A DNA stretch of 61,965 nt from Phenylobacterium sp. (GTDB lineage Bacteria > Pseudomonadota > Alphaproteobacteria > Caulobacterales > Caulobacteraceae): the NCBI RefSeq assembly GCF_004299445.1, contig NZ_SCTC01000065.1, positions 1 to 61,965 on the forward strand, given 5' to 3'. Of this stretch, positions 50,682-59,274 are shown piece by piece. Both the position numbers and the translations under genes were made by a program. Under the pieces are notes generated by a model. It was not told the DNA's origin, did no database searches, and saw nothing but the letters and a program-made list of their open reading frames with translations. The first letter of the stretch is position 1, and every line of letters starts with the position of its first letter.

Positions 50682-53174
50682 ATGTCTCGCAGAACCGCGC
50701 CCGTGCGGGCGTTCCTGATCGCCGGCGTCTCCGCCGCCGCCCTCACCGCCGCCGCCCAGCCGGCCTTGGCCCAGGCCACGGCCGCGGCTGACGAAACCTT
50801 CGAGATCGAAGAGCTGGTGGTCACCGCCGAGAAGCGCGAGCAGTCGCTGCAGGACGTCCCAGTCGCCGTGTCGGCCTTCACCTCGGAACGTCGCGACATC
50901 GCCGGCATCACCGGCATCCAGGACTTCGTGAACTTCACTCCCGGCATGAACTACTCGGGCACCGACCGCGTGTCGCTCCGCGGCGCTGGCCGCAACACCT
51001 TCTATATCGGCAACGATCCGGGCGTGGCCTCATACTCGGACGGCTTCTATTCCGCCTCGTCGTCCGAGCTGTTCAAGACCCCGCTCTTCATCGAACGCAC
51101 CGAGATCCTGCGCGGTCCGCAGGGCACCCTGTACGGCCGCAACGCCATCGGCGGGGCGATCAACCAGGTGTCCAAGCGCCCCTCCAAGGAGTTCGGCGGC
51201 GAGATCCGCGCCGGCTACGGCAACTACGACCGCACCAAGCTCGAGGGCGTGGTCTCCCTGCCCGTCGCCGACAACCTCCGCTTCAAGGTGGGCGGCAGCC
51301 AGGACCACCAGCGCGACGGCTTCATCAAGAACATCGGCGGCGCGAACGAAGGCGCCAAGATCAAGCGCACCTACTTCGAATTTCAGGTCGAGGCCGAGCC
51401 GACCGAGAAGCTGGACATCTTCGTCCGCTACAACCGCTCGAGCTGGGACGACACCCTGGGCGTCGGCGACCGCCTCGCCAACCTGACCACGCCCTACGAC
51501 ACTACCCGCGTGTTCGGCCTGATCGGCTCGCTGCAGGTCAACCCGCAGTTCGGCTACACGACGCCGAACCCCGGCGTCACCGACCCGTACGTGCAGAACA
51601 CCAACACCGACGGCTACGGCCAGCTGCGCGGCAACCACGTGCTGACCACGACGGTGACCTACGACCTGGGCTTCGCCGACCTGAAGTACATCGGCGGGTT
51701 CCAGCAGTACAATTATCAGACCGGCGGCGACAACGACGGCACCAGCCGCACTGCGGGCATCCCCGGCATCCTGGCCGGCCAGCTCTACTTCCCGACCCAG
51801 ACGACGGATTTCAACGAGCACAAGCGCTACTACTCGAACGAGATCAACCTGACCTCGAACGGCGACGGCCCGCTGCGCTGGATCCTCGGCGTCTACCAAT
51901 ACGAGGAAGAGTATCGTCAGCGCATCCAGCTGGGGAACCCGAACCAGGCCGCCCTGGCCAACCCGCTGACGCTCGCCGGCACGCCGGCCGCGCCGAACCC
52001 CCTGCGCAATTACGTCGACAACCAGGCGACCCTGAACTCCAAGGCCTACGCCGTGTTCGGCCAGGCCACCTACGCGTTCAACGACCAACTCGCCCTGACG
52101 GCGGGCCTTCGCTACACGAAGGACAAGAAGAGCGGCACCGAGTTCCAGCGGCTGATCATCCAGTCGCCGGGCATCGCGGGCGGCGCCTTCGCCTTCGACG
52201 TGTCCAGCGACATGGATCCCACGACCCCCGGCGTGCAGAACTTCCGCGCGCTGAAGGACAGCTGGGACGCCGTTACCGGCGTGCTGAACCTGGACTGGAC
52301 CCCGGACGCCGACACCCTGGCCTACGCGAAGTACAGCCGCGGCTACAAGTCGGGGGGCTTCCTGCTGGGCACTCTGGCGCCCGATCCGCAAGCCGACGAG
52401 GAACAGGTCGACGCTTTCGAGCTGGGCCTGAAGAAGACCATCGCGCGCCGCTTCCAGATCAACGCCGCGGCCTTCTACAATGACTACACCGATCTGCAGC
52501 TGAATCTGTCGCAGCTGAACGCGGCCGGCACGGCGGCGGCGAACAACTTCGTCAACGTCGAAGCCGAGGCCTACGGCCTTGAGCTGGAAGCCATCTGGAA
52601 GCCGATCGACAACCTCGACCTGTCGGCCAGCTACGGCTACCTGCACACCGAGATCACCAAGGGCTGCTGCTTCTATGACCCGGCGGACCCGGGCGCGCTG
52701 GACCCGAACGTGACCCCCTCGGGCGGCTTCGTCGTCTCGAATGGCACCCGTCTCGTGTTCCAGACCCTGGAAGGCTCGCGCATCTACCAGTCGCCGAAGC
52801 ACAAGTTCGCCGGCAACGCGAACTACACCTTCGAGTTCGACCCCGGCTCGCTGATCCTGTCGGCGACGTTCACCTGGACGGACGAGACCTACTACCAGCC
52901 GTTCAAGAGCGCCGCGAACAAGGTGAAGGGCTATGACGTCACCGACTTCCGCGCCCTGTGGAACGACGCAGACGACCGCTTCACCATCATCGGCTACGTC
53001 AAGAACGCCTTCGACCAGAAGGGCTTCACGTCGAACGGTTCGACCACGCCGACGGCCATCTTCGACGTCCCCGGCTCGGGCTCGGCGCCGAACATCACCC
53101 AGACCCGCACGGCGATCACGCGCGGCCTGATCCAGCCCCGCACCTACGGCGTGGAGCTGCAGTACCGCTTCTAA
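50682..53174 (+). CDS. TonB-dependent receptor 2
   Basis: The 830-residue outer-membrane receptor has a signal peptide (IAGVSAAALTAAAQPALAQ) almost identical in style to receptor 1, the TonB-box region IEELVVTAEKREQSLQDVPV, plug motif LRGPQGTLYGRNAIGG, and a barrel ending VELQYRF. It is a paralogue of receptor 1, with a shorter barrel and different extracellular loops. The regulation is unknown, but the long AT-richer leader suggests control. It has its own terminator. Confidence 0.95.
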   Translation: MSRRTAPVRAFLIAGVSAAALTAAAQPALAQATAAADETFEIEELVVTAEKREQSLQDVPVAVSAFTSERRDIAGITGIQDFVNFTPGMNYSGTDRVSLRGAGRNTFYIGNDPGVASYSDGFYSASSSELFKTPLFIERTEILRGPQGTLYGRNAIGGAINQVSKRPSKEFGGEIRAGYGNYDRTKLEGVVSLPVADNLRFKVGGSQDHQRDGFIKNIGGANEGAKIKRTYFEFQVEAEPTEKLDIFVRYNRSSWDDTLGVGDRLANLTTPYDTTRVFGLIGSLQVNPQFGYTTPNPGVTDPYVQNTNTDGYGQLRGNHVLTTTVTYDLGFADLKYIGGFQQYNYQTGGDNDGTSRTAGIPGILAGQLYFPTQTTDFNEHKRYYSNEINLTSNGDGPLRWILGVYQYEEEYRQRIQLGNPNQAALANPLTLAGTPAAPNPLRNYVDNQATLNSKAYAVFGQATYAFNDQLALTAGLRYTKDKKSGTEFQRLIIQSPGIAGGAFAFDVSSDMDPTTPGVQNFRALKDSWDAVTGVLNLDWTPDADTLAYAKYSRGYKSGGFLLGTLAPDPQADEEQVDAFELGLKKTIARRFQINAAAFYNDYTDLQLNLSQLNAAGTAAANNFVNVEAEAYGLELEAIWKPIDNLDLSASYGYLHTEITKGCCFYDPADPGALDPNVTPSGGFVVSNGTRLVFQTLEGSRIYQSPKHKFAGNANYTFEFDPGSLILSATFTWTDETYYQPFKSAANKVKGYDVTDFRALWNDADDRFTIIGYVKNAFDQKGFTSNGSTTPTAIFDVPGSGSAPNITQTRTAITRGLIQPRTYGVELQYRF

Positions 53175-53216
53175 CGTCCTGTTTAGTGGCGCTTTCCTCC
53201 CTAAGAGCCACCACTG

Positions 53217-53248
53217 CGGCGGCGGACCCAGGTCCGCCGCCGTCTTTC
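53217..53248 (+). terminator. Terminator of TonB receptor 2
   Basis: CGGCGGCGGACC pairs with GGTCCGCCGCCG around 2 bases, followed by TCTTTCT. It lies 43 bases after the receptor stop codon. Confidence 0.75.
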
Positions 53249-53292
53249 TATCCGCCCGCGCGTTTTTGACACCCGCGTAAATCTCGCCGGAC

Positions 53293-53307
53293 TTAACCTC
53301 TGCTCAA
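53293..53307. promoter_or_regulatory. Possible CtrA-like box upstream of the pseudokinase gene
   Basis: TTAACCTCTGCTCAA reads TTAA-N7-TCAA, one base from the CtrA consensus TTAA-N7-TTAA known in Caulobacter. It is 49 bases before the start codon of the degenerate kinase-receiver gene. TTAA is rare in this GC-rich DNA, which makes the match notable, but one mismatch keeps it tentative. Confidence 0.35.
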
Positions 53308-53355
53308 GTGCTAGCCCACAGAATGGGTACCTGAGGTTTCCTGAGTATCGGCGTC

Positions 53356-54462
53356 ATGTCCCTGCCTGAGTTCCTTGCAGACCGCGTTGCAGCCGAAATC
53401 CGTCAGCAGATGGATGGCGTGCTCGCGCTCACCGAACAGCTTGCCCGCCAGCGACTGACAGCGGACGGCGAGGCGTGCGTCGCTGGGGTCAGGTCTGCGG
53501 CCGAGGGCGTGAGCCGGATGGTCGATGCGGGGCGCGATCTGAAGGCGGTGGTCAGGCAGGGCCTCACGCCCGACCTCGGACCCGTTGTCCTGCGCGAGAT
53601 CATGGACGAGATTCAGGAGCGCTGGCAGCCGCGCGCCGCCGCCAGCGGCGTAACCCTATTGGTCTCCTTCGACGGCGAGCCTGACGTCTCGGCGATCGCC
53701 GACCGCAACCGTCTCCTGCAGATCTTCGACGGCTTCATCGGCGAAGCCGTGGCCGCCCAGGCCCGCGGCGCGATCGAGGTGGGCTTGTCGGTCGAAACCG
53801 GACCCGACGGCGTGCGCCTGGAAGGCCGCGTGCGCGGCCCGCGCGACACAGGCTGGGACAGCCAGGACATCGAAAGCCGAATTCGCAACATCGCCGAGCG
53901 CCTGGGCCTGGAGGTGGCGCTGGGCGCCATGCTGGCCCGCCACGTCCTGTCCGGGATGAATGGCCGGCTGCGCAAGGAAGCCAACGCCGGCGCTTCCGAG
54001 ACTGTTTCCTTTGAGATCGATCTCTCGCCGGTTGTCGAAGAGGCCGCAGCGCCCGCCGAAGACACCGGCCGCGCCGCCCACATCCTCGTGGTCGACGACA
54101 ACGCCACCAACCGCATGGTCGCCCAGTCGCTGGTCGAGATGTTCGACTGCACCAGCGAGTCGGCCGAGGACGGCGAGGAGGCTGTGGAAGCCGCCCAGAC
54201 GGGTCGCTTCGACCTGATCCTCATGGACATCCGCATGCCGCGGATGGACGGGGTGGCCGCCACCCGCGCCATCCGCGCCCTGCCCGGTCGCCTGGGCGCT
54301 GTTCCGATCATTGCGCTGACCGCCAACGCCGATCCCGACGACGCCGAGGGCTACCTCGCCGCCGGCATGAACGGCGTGGTCGAGAAGCCGATGAAGCCCG
54401 AGCACCTGCTTCAGGCGCTGCAGCAGGCGCTGGATCCCGGCTCGTCCGCAGCCGCCGCCTAA
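53356..54462 (+). CDS. Degenerate histidine kinase fused to an intact receiver domain
   Basis: The 368-residue cytosolic protein has an N-terminal segment that looks like a DHp helix, but the usual SHEIRTPLNG reads AAEIRQQMDG, so the phospho-acceptor histidine is A13. The ATPase-like domain (about 95-225) has LLQIFDGFIGEAV in place of the N-box, with E130 for the key asparagine, and no clear G-boxes. The C-terminal receiver (about 242-360) is complete: D247/D248, phospho-site D291 in LILMDIRMPRMDG, T322 and K344. It is probably a scaffold, phosphatase-like regulator or phospho-sink served by another kinase. Confidence 0.85.
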   Translation: MSLPEFLADRVAAEIRQQMDGVLALTEQLARQRLTADGEACVAGVRSAAEGVSRMVDAGRDLKAVVRQGLTPDLGPVVLREIMDEIQERWQPRAAASGVTLLVSFDGEPDVSAIADRNRLLQIFDGFIGEAVAAQARGAIEVGLSVETGPDGVRLEGRVRGPRDTGWDSQDIESRIRNIAERLGLEVALGAMLARHVLSGMNGRLRKEANAGASETVSFEIDLSPVVEEAAAPAEDTGRAAHILVVDDNATNRMVAQSLVEMFDCTSESAEDGEEAVEAAQTGRFDLILMDIRMPRMDGVAATRAIRALPGRLGAVPIIALTANADPDDAEGYLAAGMNGVVEKPMKPEHLLQALQQALDPGSSAAAA

Positions 54463-54558
54463 GTCCCGTTACAACTGCAACTTTTTTGCGGCGTCGGGGC
54501 CTATTGCGCCCCTGCCCGCAATCCCCTAGGTCGCAGGCTCCTGTTTCGGGGGAGATTT

Positions 54559-55362
54559 ATGTCCGAGGCGAAGACGGATCCGACGCCGTCCCTGGAGGCC
54601 GTGCGCCAGCGCATCGATGCGCTGGACACCGAGCTCCTGCGCCTTGTCGACGAGCGCGCGTCGCTGGCCCGCGTGGTGGCCCAGGCCAAGAAAGCCGCCG
54701 GCGACGGCGACAAGTTCGCGCTGCGCCCGGCGCGCGAGGCTCAGATCCTGCGGCGGCTGATCGGGAGCGAGCGTAAGGCCGCCAGCCCTTCGCTGATCGT
54801 GCGCATCTGGCGCGAACTGATCGGCGACAGCCTGGCGGGACAGGGTCCGTTCCACATCAGCGTCTGGGGCGGCAAGGACCCGGGCCGCGCGGTCGAGCTG
54901 GCCCGCCACCGCTTTGGCGCCGCACCCCCGTTGCGCCAGTTCGCCAAGCCCGAGGACGCCATCGCCCAGGCCCGGACCCAAGGCGGCGTGGCGGTCTGCG
55001 CCATCACCCCCGACAACGCCTGGTGGGGCCGTCTCCTGGCCGAGCCCGAGGTGAAGGTGTTCGCCGCCCTGCCCTGCCTCGCCGCCTGGGGGCCGATGTC
55101 GGCTCTGGCGATGGCGGCCGTCGAAGTCGAGCCTACCGGAAACGACCGTACCTATTGGGTGACGGACGCGGCCGGCCCCGCCGGCGCCGTCGAAGACGCC
55201 CTGAGCCGCGACGGCGTGGCTGCCGACCTAGTCGTCGAGGCCAACGGGCTGAAGCTCTTCATGCTGGCCGGCTTTTATCAGCGCAACGATCAGCGCCTCG
55301 CCCGGGCGCCAGGGCGTCTGTCGGGCATAATCGGGGCTGCGCCGGCGCCGCTCGACGTGTAA
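54559..55362 (+). CDS. Chorismate mutase (AroQ type) with C-terminal PDT-like domain
   Basis: The 267-residue protein has an N-terminal AroQ chorismate mutase domain (about 10-95: LEAVRQRIDALDTELLRLVD, ERASLARVVAQAKK, RPAREAQILRRLI). It converts chorismate to prephenate. The remaining 170 residues look like a diverged prephenate-dehydratase-type domain (RHRFGAAPPLRQFAKPEDAI and ANGLKLFMLAGFY) without clear catalytic residues, perhaps for allosteric control. It starts the operon with the aminotransferase and tyrC. Confidence 0.88.
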   Translation: MSEAKTDPTPSLEAVRQRIDALDTELLRLVDERASLARVVAQAKKAAGDGDKFALRPAREAQILRRLIGSERKAASPSLIVRIWRELIGDSLAGQGPFHISVWGGKDPGRAVELARHRFGAAPPLRQFAKPEDAIAQARTQGGVAVCAITPDNAWWGRLLAEPEVKVFAALPCLAAWGPMSALAMAAVEVEPTGNDRTYWVTDAAGPAGAVEDALSRDGVAADLVVEANGLKLFMLAGFYQRNDQRLARAPGRLSGIIGAAPAPLDV

Positions 55363-55396
55363 TGGTGCGATTGGTTTCAATTGTAACGATCTGACC

Positions 55397-56530
55397 ATGC
55401 CCGACAGCCGCGATACCTCCCTCGACCGCGCCGGCGCCAAGCGCCCGCTCCCCAAGCCCGGGATCATGGACATTCATGCCTATGTGCCGGGCAAGGCCCA
55501 AGCCGAAGGCGTGGAGAACCCGGTCAAGCTGTCGGCCAACGAGAACATCCTGGGCTCAAGCGAGCACGCGCGCGCCGCCTATCTGGCCCACACCGGTGAT
55601 CTGCAGATGTATCCCGACAGCCGCACCACGATCCTGCGGACCGCCATCGCCGAGCGGTTCCGGCTGGAGCCTGAGCGGCTGATCTTCGGCTGTGGCTCGG
55701 ACGAGGTGTTCGCGCTGCTGAACCAGACGTTCCTGGAGCCGGGCGACAACATCGTGCAGGGCGAATACGGCTTCGCGGCCTTCGCCATAGGCGCCCGAGC
55801 CTGCCAGGCCGAGGTGAAGCTGGCGAAGGAGCCGGGCTACCGCATCGACGTCGACGAAATCCTGAAGGTGGTCGACGATCGAACCCGCCTCATCTTCCTC
55901 GCGAACCCGGGCAACCCGACCGGCACCTGGATCCCGTTTTCCGAAGTGCTGCGCCTGCACGCAGCGCTGCCTCCCAGCGTCGTGCTGGTGCTGGATGGCG
56001 CCTATTCCGAGTTCGCTACCGACCCTGCGTTCCAGGACGGTCTCGACTTCGCCCGAGGCACGGACAACGTCGTCGTCACCCACACCTTCTCCAAGCTGCA
56101 CGGGCTTGCCGCCTTGCGGGTGGGCTGGGGATACGCGCCGCCCGAGATCGCGACCGCGGTCGACCGCATCCGCCTGCCCTTCAACACCTCGATCGCCGGA
56201 CAGCACGCGGCCGTCGCCGCGCTGGCGGACGAGGACTTCCAGAAGCGCTCAATCGAGCACGTCGAGCGGTGGCGGGCCTTCCTGGCCCAACAGATCGGCG
56301 GCCTGGGCCTTGAGGTCGTAGGACCGTCGGCCACCAACTTCGTGCTGGTGGGCTTCCCCAAGACGCCGGGCAAGACGGCGGCCGACGCGGACGACTTCCT
56401 GAGCCGCCGGGGTCTGCTGACCCGCCGGGTGCTCAACTACGGACTGCCCGACCACCTGCGCGTCACCATCGGGCTCGACGAGCACAACCGCGCCGTCGTC
56501 GAGGCGCTCGCCGAGTTTGTGAAGGGCTGA
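55397..56530 (+). CDS. hisC: Histidinol-phosphate/aromatic aminotransferase (HisC family)
   Basis: The 377-residue class I/II PLP enzyme has VKLSANENILGSSE, the GCGSDEVFALLNQTFL region, NPGNPTGTWI, the aspartate in VLVLDGAYSEF, and the PLP lysine in HTFSKLHGLAALRVGW. Family members transaminate histidinol phosphate, and some also use prephenate or phenylpyruvate. Its place between chorismate mutase and tyrC points to an aromatic role, though a histidine role is also possible. It lies 34 bases after the mutase. Confidence 0.93.
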   Translation: MPDSRDTSLDRAGAKRPLPKPGIMDIHAYVPGKAQAEGVENPVKLSANENILGSSEHARAAYLAHTGDLQMYPDSRTTILRTAIAERFRLEPERLIFGCGSDEVFALLNQTFLEPGDNIVQGEYGFAAFAIGARACQAEVKLAKEPGYRIDVDEILKVVDDRTRLIFLANPGNPTGTWIPFSEVLRLHAALPPSVVLVLDGAYSEFATDPAFQDGLDFARGTDNVVVTHTFSKLHGLAALRVGWGYAPPEIATAVDRIRLPFNTSIAGQHAAVAALADEDFQKRSIEHVERWRAFLAQQIGGLGLEVVGPSATNFVLVGFPKTPGKTAADADDFLSRRGLLTRRVLNYGLPDHLRVTIGLDEHNRAVVEALAEFVKG

Positions 56531-56533
56531 CAG

Positions 56534-57466
56534 ATGCGGACGCCGGTCTATGCGCGGATGGCCGTCATCGGCTGCGGCCTGATCGGGTCGTCGTTGGTCC
56601 GGGCCGTCCGCGAGGCCGGCGCCGCGGGCGAGATCGTGATCGCCGAGACGTCCGCCGCCGCCCGCGAGCGGATCGAGGCGCTGGGACTCGCCGACCGGGT
56701 CACTGCGGACGCCGCCGACGCTGTACGGGACGCCGACCTGGTGGTCTTCGCCGTTCCGGTGATGTCGATGGAGGCGGCAGCCCGCGCGGCGGCGCCGGGC
56801 CTGATGCCGGGCGCGACGGTGACTGACGTCGGCTCGGTGAAGGGTCATGTCGCAGACGCCCTGGCCGCCGCCTGCCCCGACAGCGTGTTCGTCGTGCCGG
56901 GCCACCCGATCGCCGGCACCGAGCAATCGGGGCCCGACGCGGGGTTCGCGGAGTTGTTCCAGAACCGCTGGACCATCCTCACCCCCCTCGCCCGGGACGA
57001 TGGGCCCTATCGGGAGGCGGTCGCGCGGCTGGCGCTGCTGTGGACCGCGATCGGCGCACGCGTCGAAGAGATGGACGCACGGCACCACGACCTCGTGCTC
57101 GCCATCACCAGTCACCTGCCCCACCTGATCGCCTACAACATTGTCGGCACAGCCGCCGACCTGGAGGGCGTGGCCGAGGCCGAGGTGATGAAGTACTCGG
57201 CGGGTGGCTTCCGCGACTTCACCCGCATCGCGGCGTCCGATCCCACCATGTGGCGCGACGTGTTCCTCACCAACAAGGACGCCGTGCTTGAGGTGCTGGG
57301 CCGGTTCACCGAGGACCTGCAGGCCCTCTCCCGCGCCATCCGCTGGGGCGAGGGCGACAAGCTGTTCGAGCTGTTCAGCCGAACCCGCGAGATCCGACGC
57401 GGCATCGTGGCCATGGGCCAGGAAAGCGCCGAGCCGAATTTCGGCCGGGACCGCGGCAAGCACTGA
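56534..57466 (+). CDS. tyrC: Prephenate/arogenate dehydrogenase (cyclohexadienyl dehydrogenase)
   Basis: The 310-residue enzyme has the NAD motif VIGCGLIGSSLVRAVREAG, the catalytic-histidine region VVPGHPIAGTEQSGPDAGF, and the TyrA family segments HHDLVLAITSHLPHLIAYNI and FRDFTRIAASDPTMWRDV. It makes hydroxyphenylpyruvate from prephenate or tyrosine from arogenate. There is no fused mutase or ACT domain, in keeping with the separate mutase gene. It starts 3 bases after hisC. Confidence 0.93.
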   Translation: MRTPVYARMAVIGCGLIGSSLVRAVREAGAAGEIVIAETSAAARERIEALGLADRVTADAADAVRDADLVVFAVPVMSMEAAARAAAPGLMPGATVTDVGSVKGHVADALAAACPDSVFVVPGHPIAGTEQSGPDAGFAELFQNRWTILTPLARDDGPYREAVARLALLWTAIGARVEEMDARHHDLVLAITSHLPHLIAYNIVGTAADLEGVAEAEVMKYSAGGFRDFTRIAASDPTMWRDVFLTNKDAVLEVLGRFTEDLQALSRAIRWGEGDKLFELFSRTREIRRGIVAMGQESAEPNFGRDRGKH

Positions 57467-57539
57467 TCCGCCACAATCGGGCAATATCGACGCAATACGT
57501 GACCGGCTCACTCGCAGCCTGATCGTGGGAGGATTCGAG

Positions 57540-57797
57540 ATGCGCAAGATCATGTTCGCGGCGGTCGCCGCGGTCGCCCTGGCCGCCGCGGGCGCCGCCT
57601 CGGCCCAGATGCCGGCCCCGGCCGATATCATCAAGAACTGGGACAAGAACGGCGACGGCGCCGTCGACAAGGCCGAGTGGACCGCCGCGGGACGGCCCGC
57701 AGAGCGCTTCGACGCGGTCGACGCCAACAAGGACGGCAAGGTCACCGCCGCGGAACTCGAAGCCGCGATGGCCGCAATGCGCCAGCGGGGCGGCTGA
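57540..57797 (+). CDS. Exported EF-hand protein
   Basis: The 85-residue protein has a signal peptide (MFAAVAAVALAAAGAASAQ) and two EF-hand loops, DKNGDGAVDKAE and DANKDGKVTAAE, separated by a short helix. It would bind Ca2+ in the periplasm. The ATG at 57540 follows GGGAGGATTC. It lies 73 bases after tyrC and may be independent of the operon. The partner is unknown. Confidence 0.88.
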   Translation: MRKIMFAAVAAVALAAAGAASAQMPAPADIIKNWDKNGDGAVDKAEWTAAGRPAERFDAVDANKDGKVTAAELEAAMAAMRQRGG

Positions 57798-57924
57798 GCG
57801 CCAGTCTCGGAAGGGTCGGGTCGATTGGCCTTCGACCGTCCGAATTGCTCTGGATCATCGACCGAGGGTCGGTGAGAATCCCCTAGTACGGCGATGAACC
57901 GCCAGCCGTCTGCACGGGGTTCCC

Positions 57925-59262
57925 ATGAAGAAGCGTCGACCCGATCTCGCGGCGGACGCGCGGTTGGCGGCCGTGCTGGACAATGTCAGCGACGCATACT
58001 TCGCGATCGATCAAGGCTGGCGGGTGGTGCTCTTCAACACGGCCGCGGAAGCGTTCTTCGGCGTGGATCGGGAGAGCGTGCTGGGGCGCGATTTCTGGCA
58101 GCTCTTCGGGCGCAGCCGCGAGACGCCTTATGCCCGCGCACTTGAGGCGGTCATGGCCGAGCGCAGATCGACGCGCCTGACCCAGCCGTCCAACATGCGG
58201 CCGGGCCGCATGGTGGAAATCCGCATCGCGCCCCTGCCTGATGGGGCGATCGGCGTCTCGACGCACGACATTACCGCGCTGAGCAAGGCCGAAGAGGCTG
58301 CACTCCTGAACCAGCAACGGCTGGATCTGGCCGTCAGCGCGCACCGCATGGGAATCTTCGACTGGGAATCCTCAAGCGCAAGCGTGATGTGGAACCCGGA
58401 GATGGCGGCGCTTCTGGGGCTGGACCCCGGAACGCTCGGCGGCACGGTCGAGATGCTCCGCGCGATGATACCAGACGAGGACCTAGCCGTGCTGGACTCT
58501 ACGATGCGCAATATCATGGCCTCCGGCGCAGCGACCGCCGCTTACGAGTACCGCGTCAGGCGGCCGGACGGCGCGATCCGCTCGCTCGAGGGCGCTGCGC
58601 GGCTTCTCTACGGCGCGGAAGGCAAGGTCGCGCGGGTCGTTGGAACGAACATCGATATCACACAGCGCAAGACTGCGGAGACGCACCAGCGACTGCTGCT
58701 GAACGAGCTGAACCATCGCGTGAAGAACACGCTCGCCATCGTTCAGGCGATGGCGCGACAATCGCTCCGCGGGGACGGCCTGCCGCAGGAGGCATGGGAG
58801 GCCTTCGAAGGGCGGCTAGCAGCGCTCTCGGCGGCGCACAATGTACTGACGGAGCGGAGCTGGGAGTCGGCGACGATCGCCCAGATGGTCGCCGTCGCGA
58901 CCGCGCCCTACGAAGACGGCGGGACGCGGTTCAGCGCCGACGGCCCCTCCGTCAATCTGGAGCCGAAGACGGCCGTGGCCCTCGGTCTGGCCCTGCACGA
59001 GCTGGCGACCAACGCGTCGAAGTACGGCGCGCTGTCCACGACGGCCGGCCGCGTGGCGGTGCGTTGGACGCGATCGGGAAAGCACCTGCGCCTCACCTGG
59101 ACCGAGACCGGCGGGCCCCCGGTAACGCCGCCCGAGCGGTTCGGTTTCGGGGGCCGCCTGCTGAGGCGCGGACTCGCGGAGGAACTGCAGGGCGCGGTGC
59201 AGTTGAATTTCCGTCCCGAGGGGCTGGTCTGCACGATGGAAGCGACGCTGAACGAAGCGTGA
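57925..59262 (+). CDS. HWE-family sensor histidine kinase with two PAS domains
   Basis: The 445-residue soluble kinase has PAS 1 (about 12-118; LDNVSDAYFAIDQGWRVVLF) and PAS 2 with a PAC-like end (about 130-250; GTNIDITQRKTAE). The HWE domain has phospho-acceptor H264 in LLLNELNHRVKNTLAIVQAM, the N-box LHELATNASKYGALS, and the W-E motif TWTETGGPP. HWE kinases are common in alphaproteobacteria and often respond to light or redox state; no LOV cysteine motif or PAS cofactor ligand is evident. No response regulator is adjacent. Confidence 0.92.
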   Translation: MKKRRPDLAADARLAAVLDNVSDAYFAIDQGWRVVLFNTAAEAFFGVDRESVLGRDFWQLFGRSRETPYARALEAVMAERRSTRLTQPSNMRPGRMVEIRIAPLPDGAIGVSTHDITALSKAEEAALLNQQRLDLAVSAHRMGIFDWESSSASVMWNPEMAALLGLDPGTLGGTVEMLRAMIPDEDLAVLDSTMRNIMASGAATAAYEYRVRRPDGAIRSLEGAARLLYGAEGKVARVVGTNIDITQRKTAETHQRLLLNELNHRVKNTLAIVQAMARQSLRGDGLPQEAWEAFEGRLAALSAAHNVLTERSWESATIAQMVAVATAPYEDGGTRFSADGPSVNLEPKTAVALGLALHELATNASKYGALSTTAGRVAVRWTRSGKHLRLTWTETGGPPVTPPERFGFGGRLLRRGLAEELQGAVQLNFRPEGLVCTMEATLNEA

Positions 59263-59274
59263 TCCGCCGGTCGC

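Noticed and set aside
51030..52802. 590-codon open frame antisense to TonB receptor 2
   Set aside because: High GC content leaves few stop codons in the opposite frame. The translation is rich in Val, Arg and Gly without any domain, while the plus strand encodes a clear receptor.
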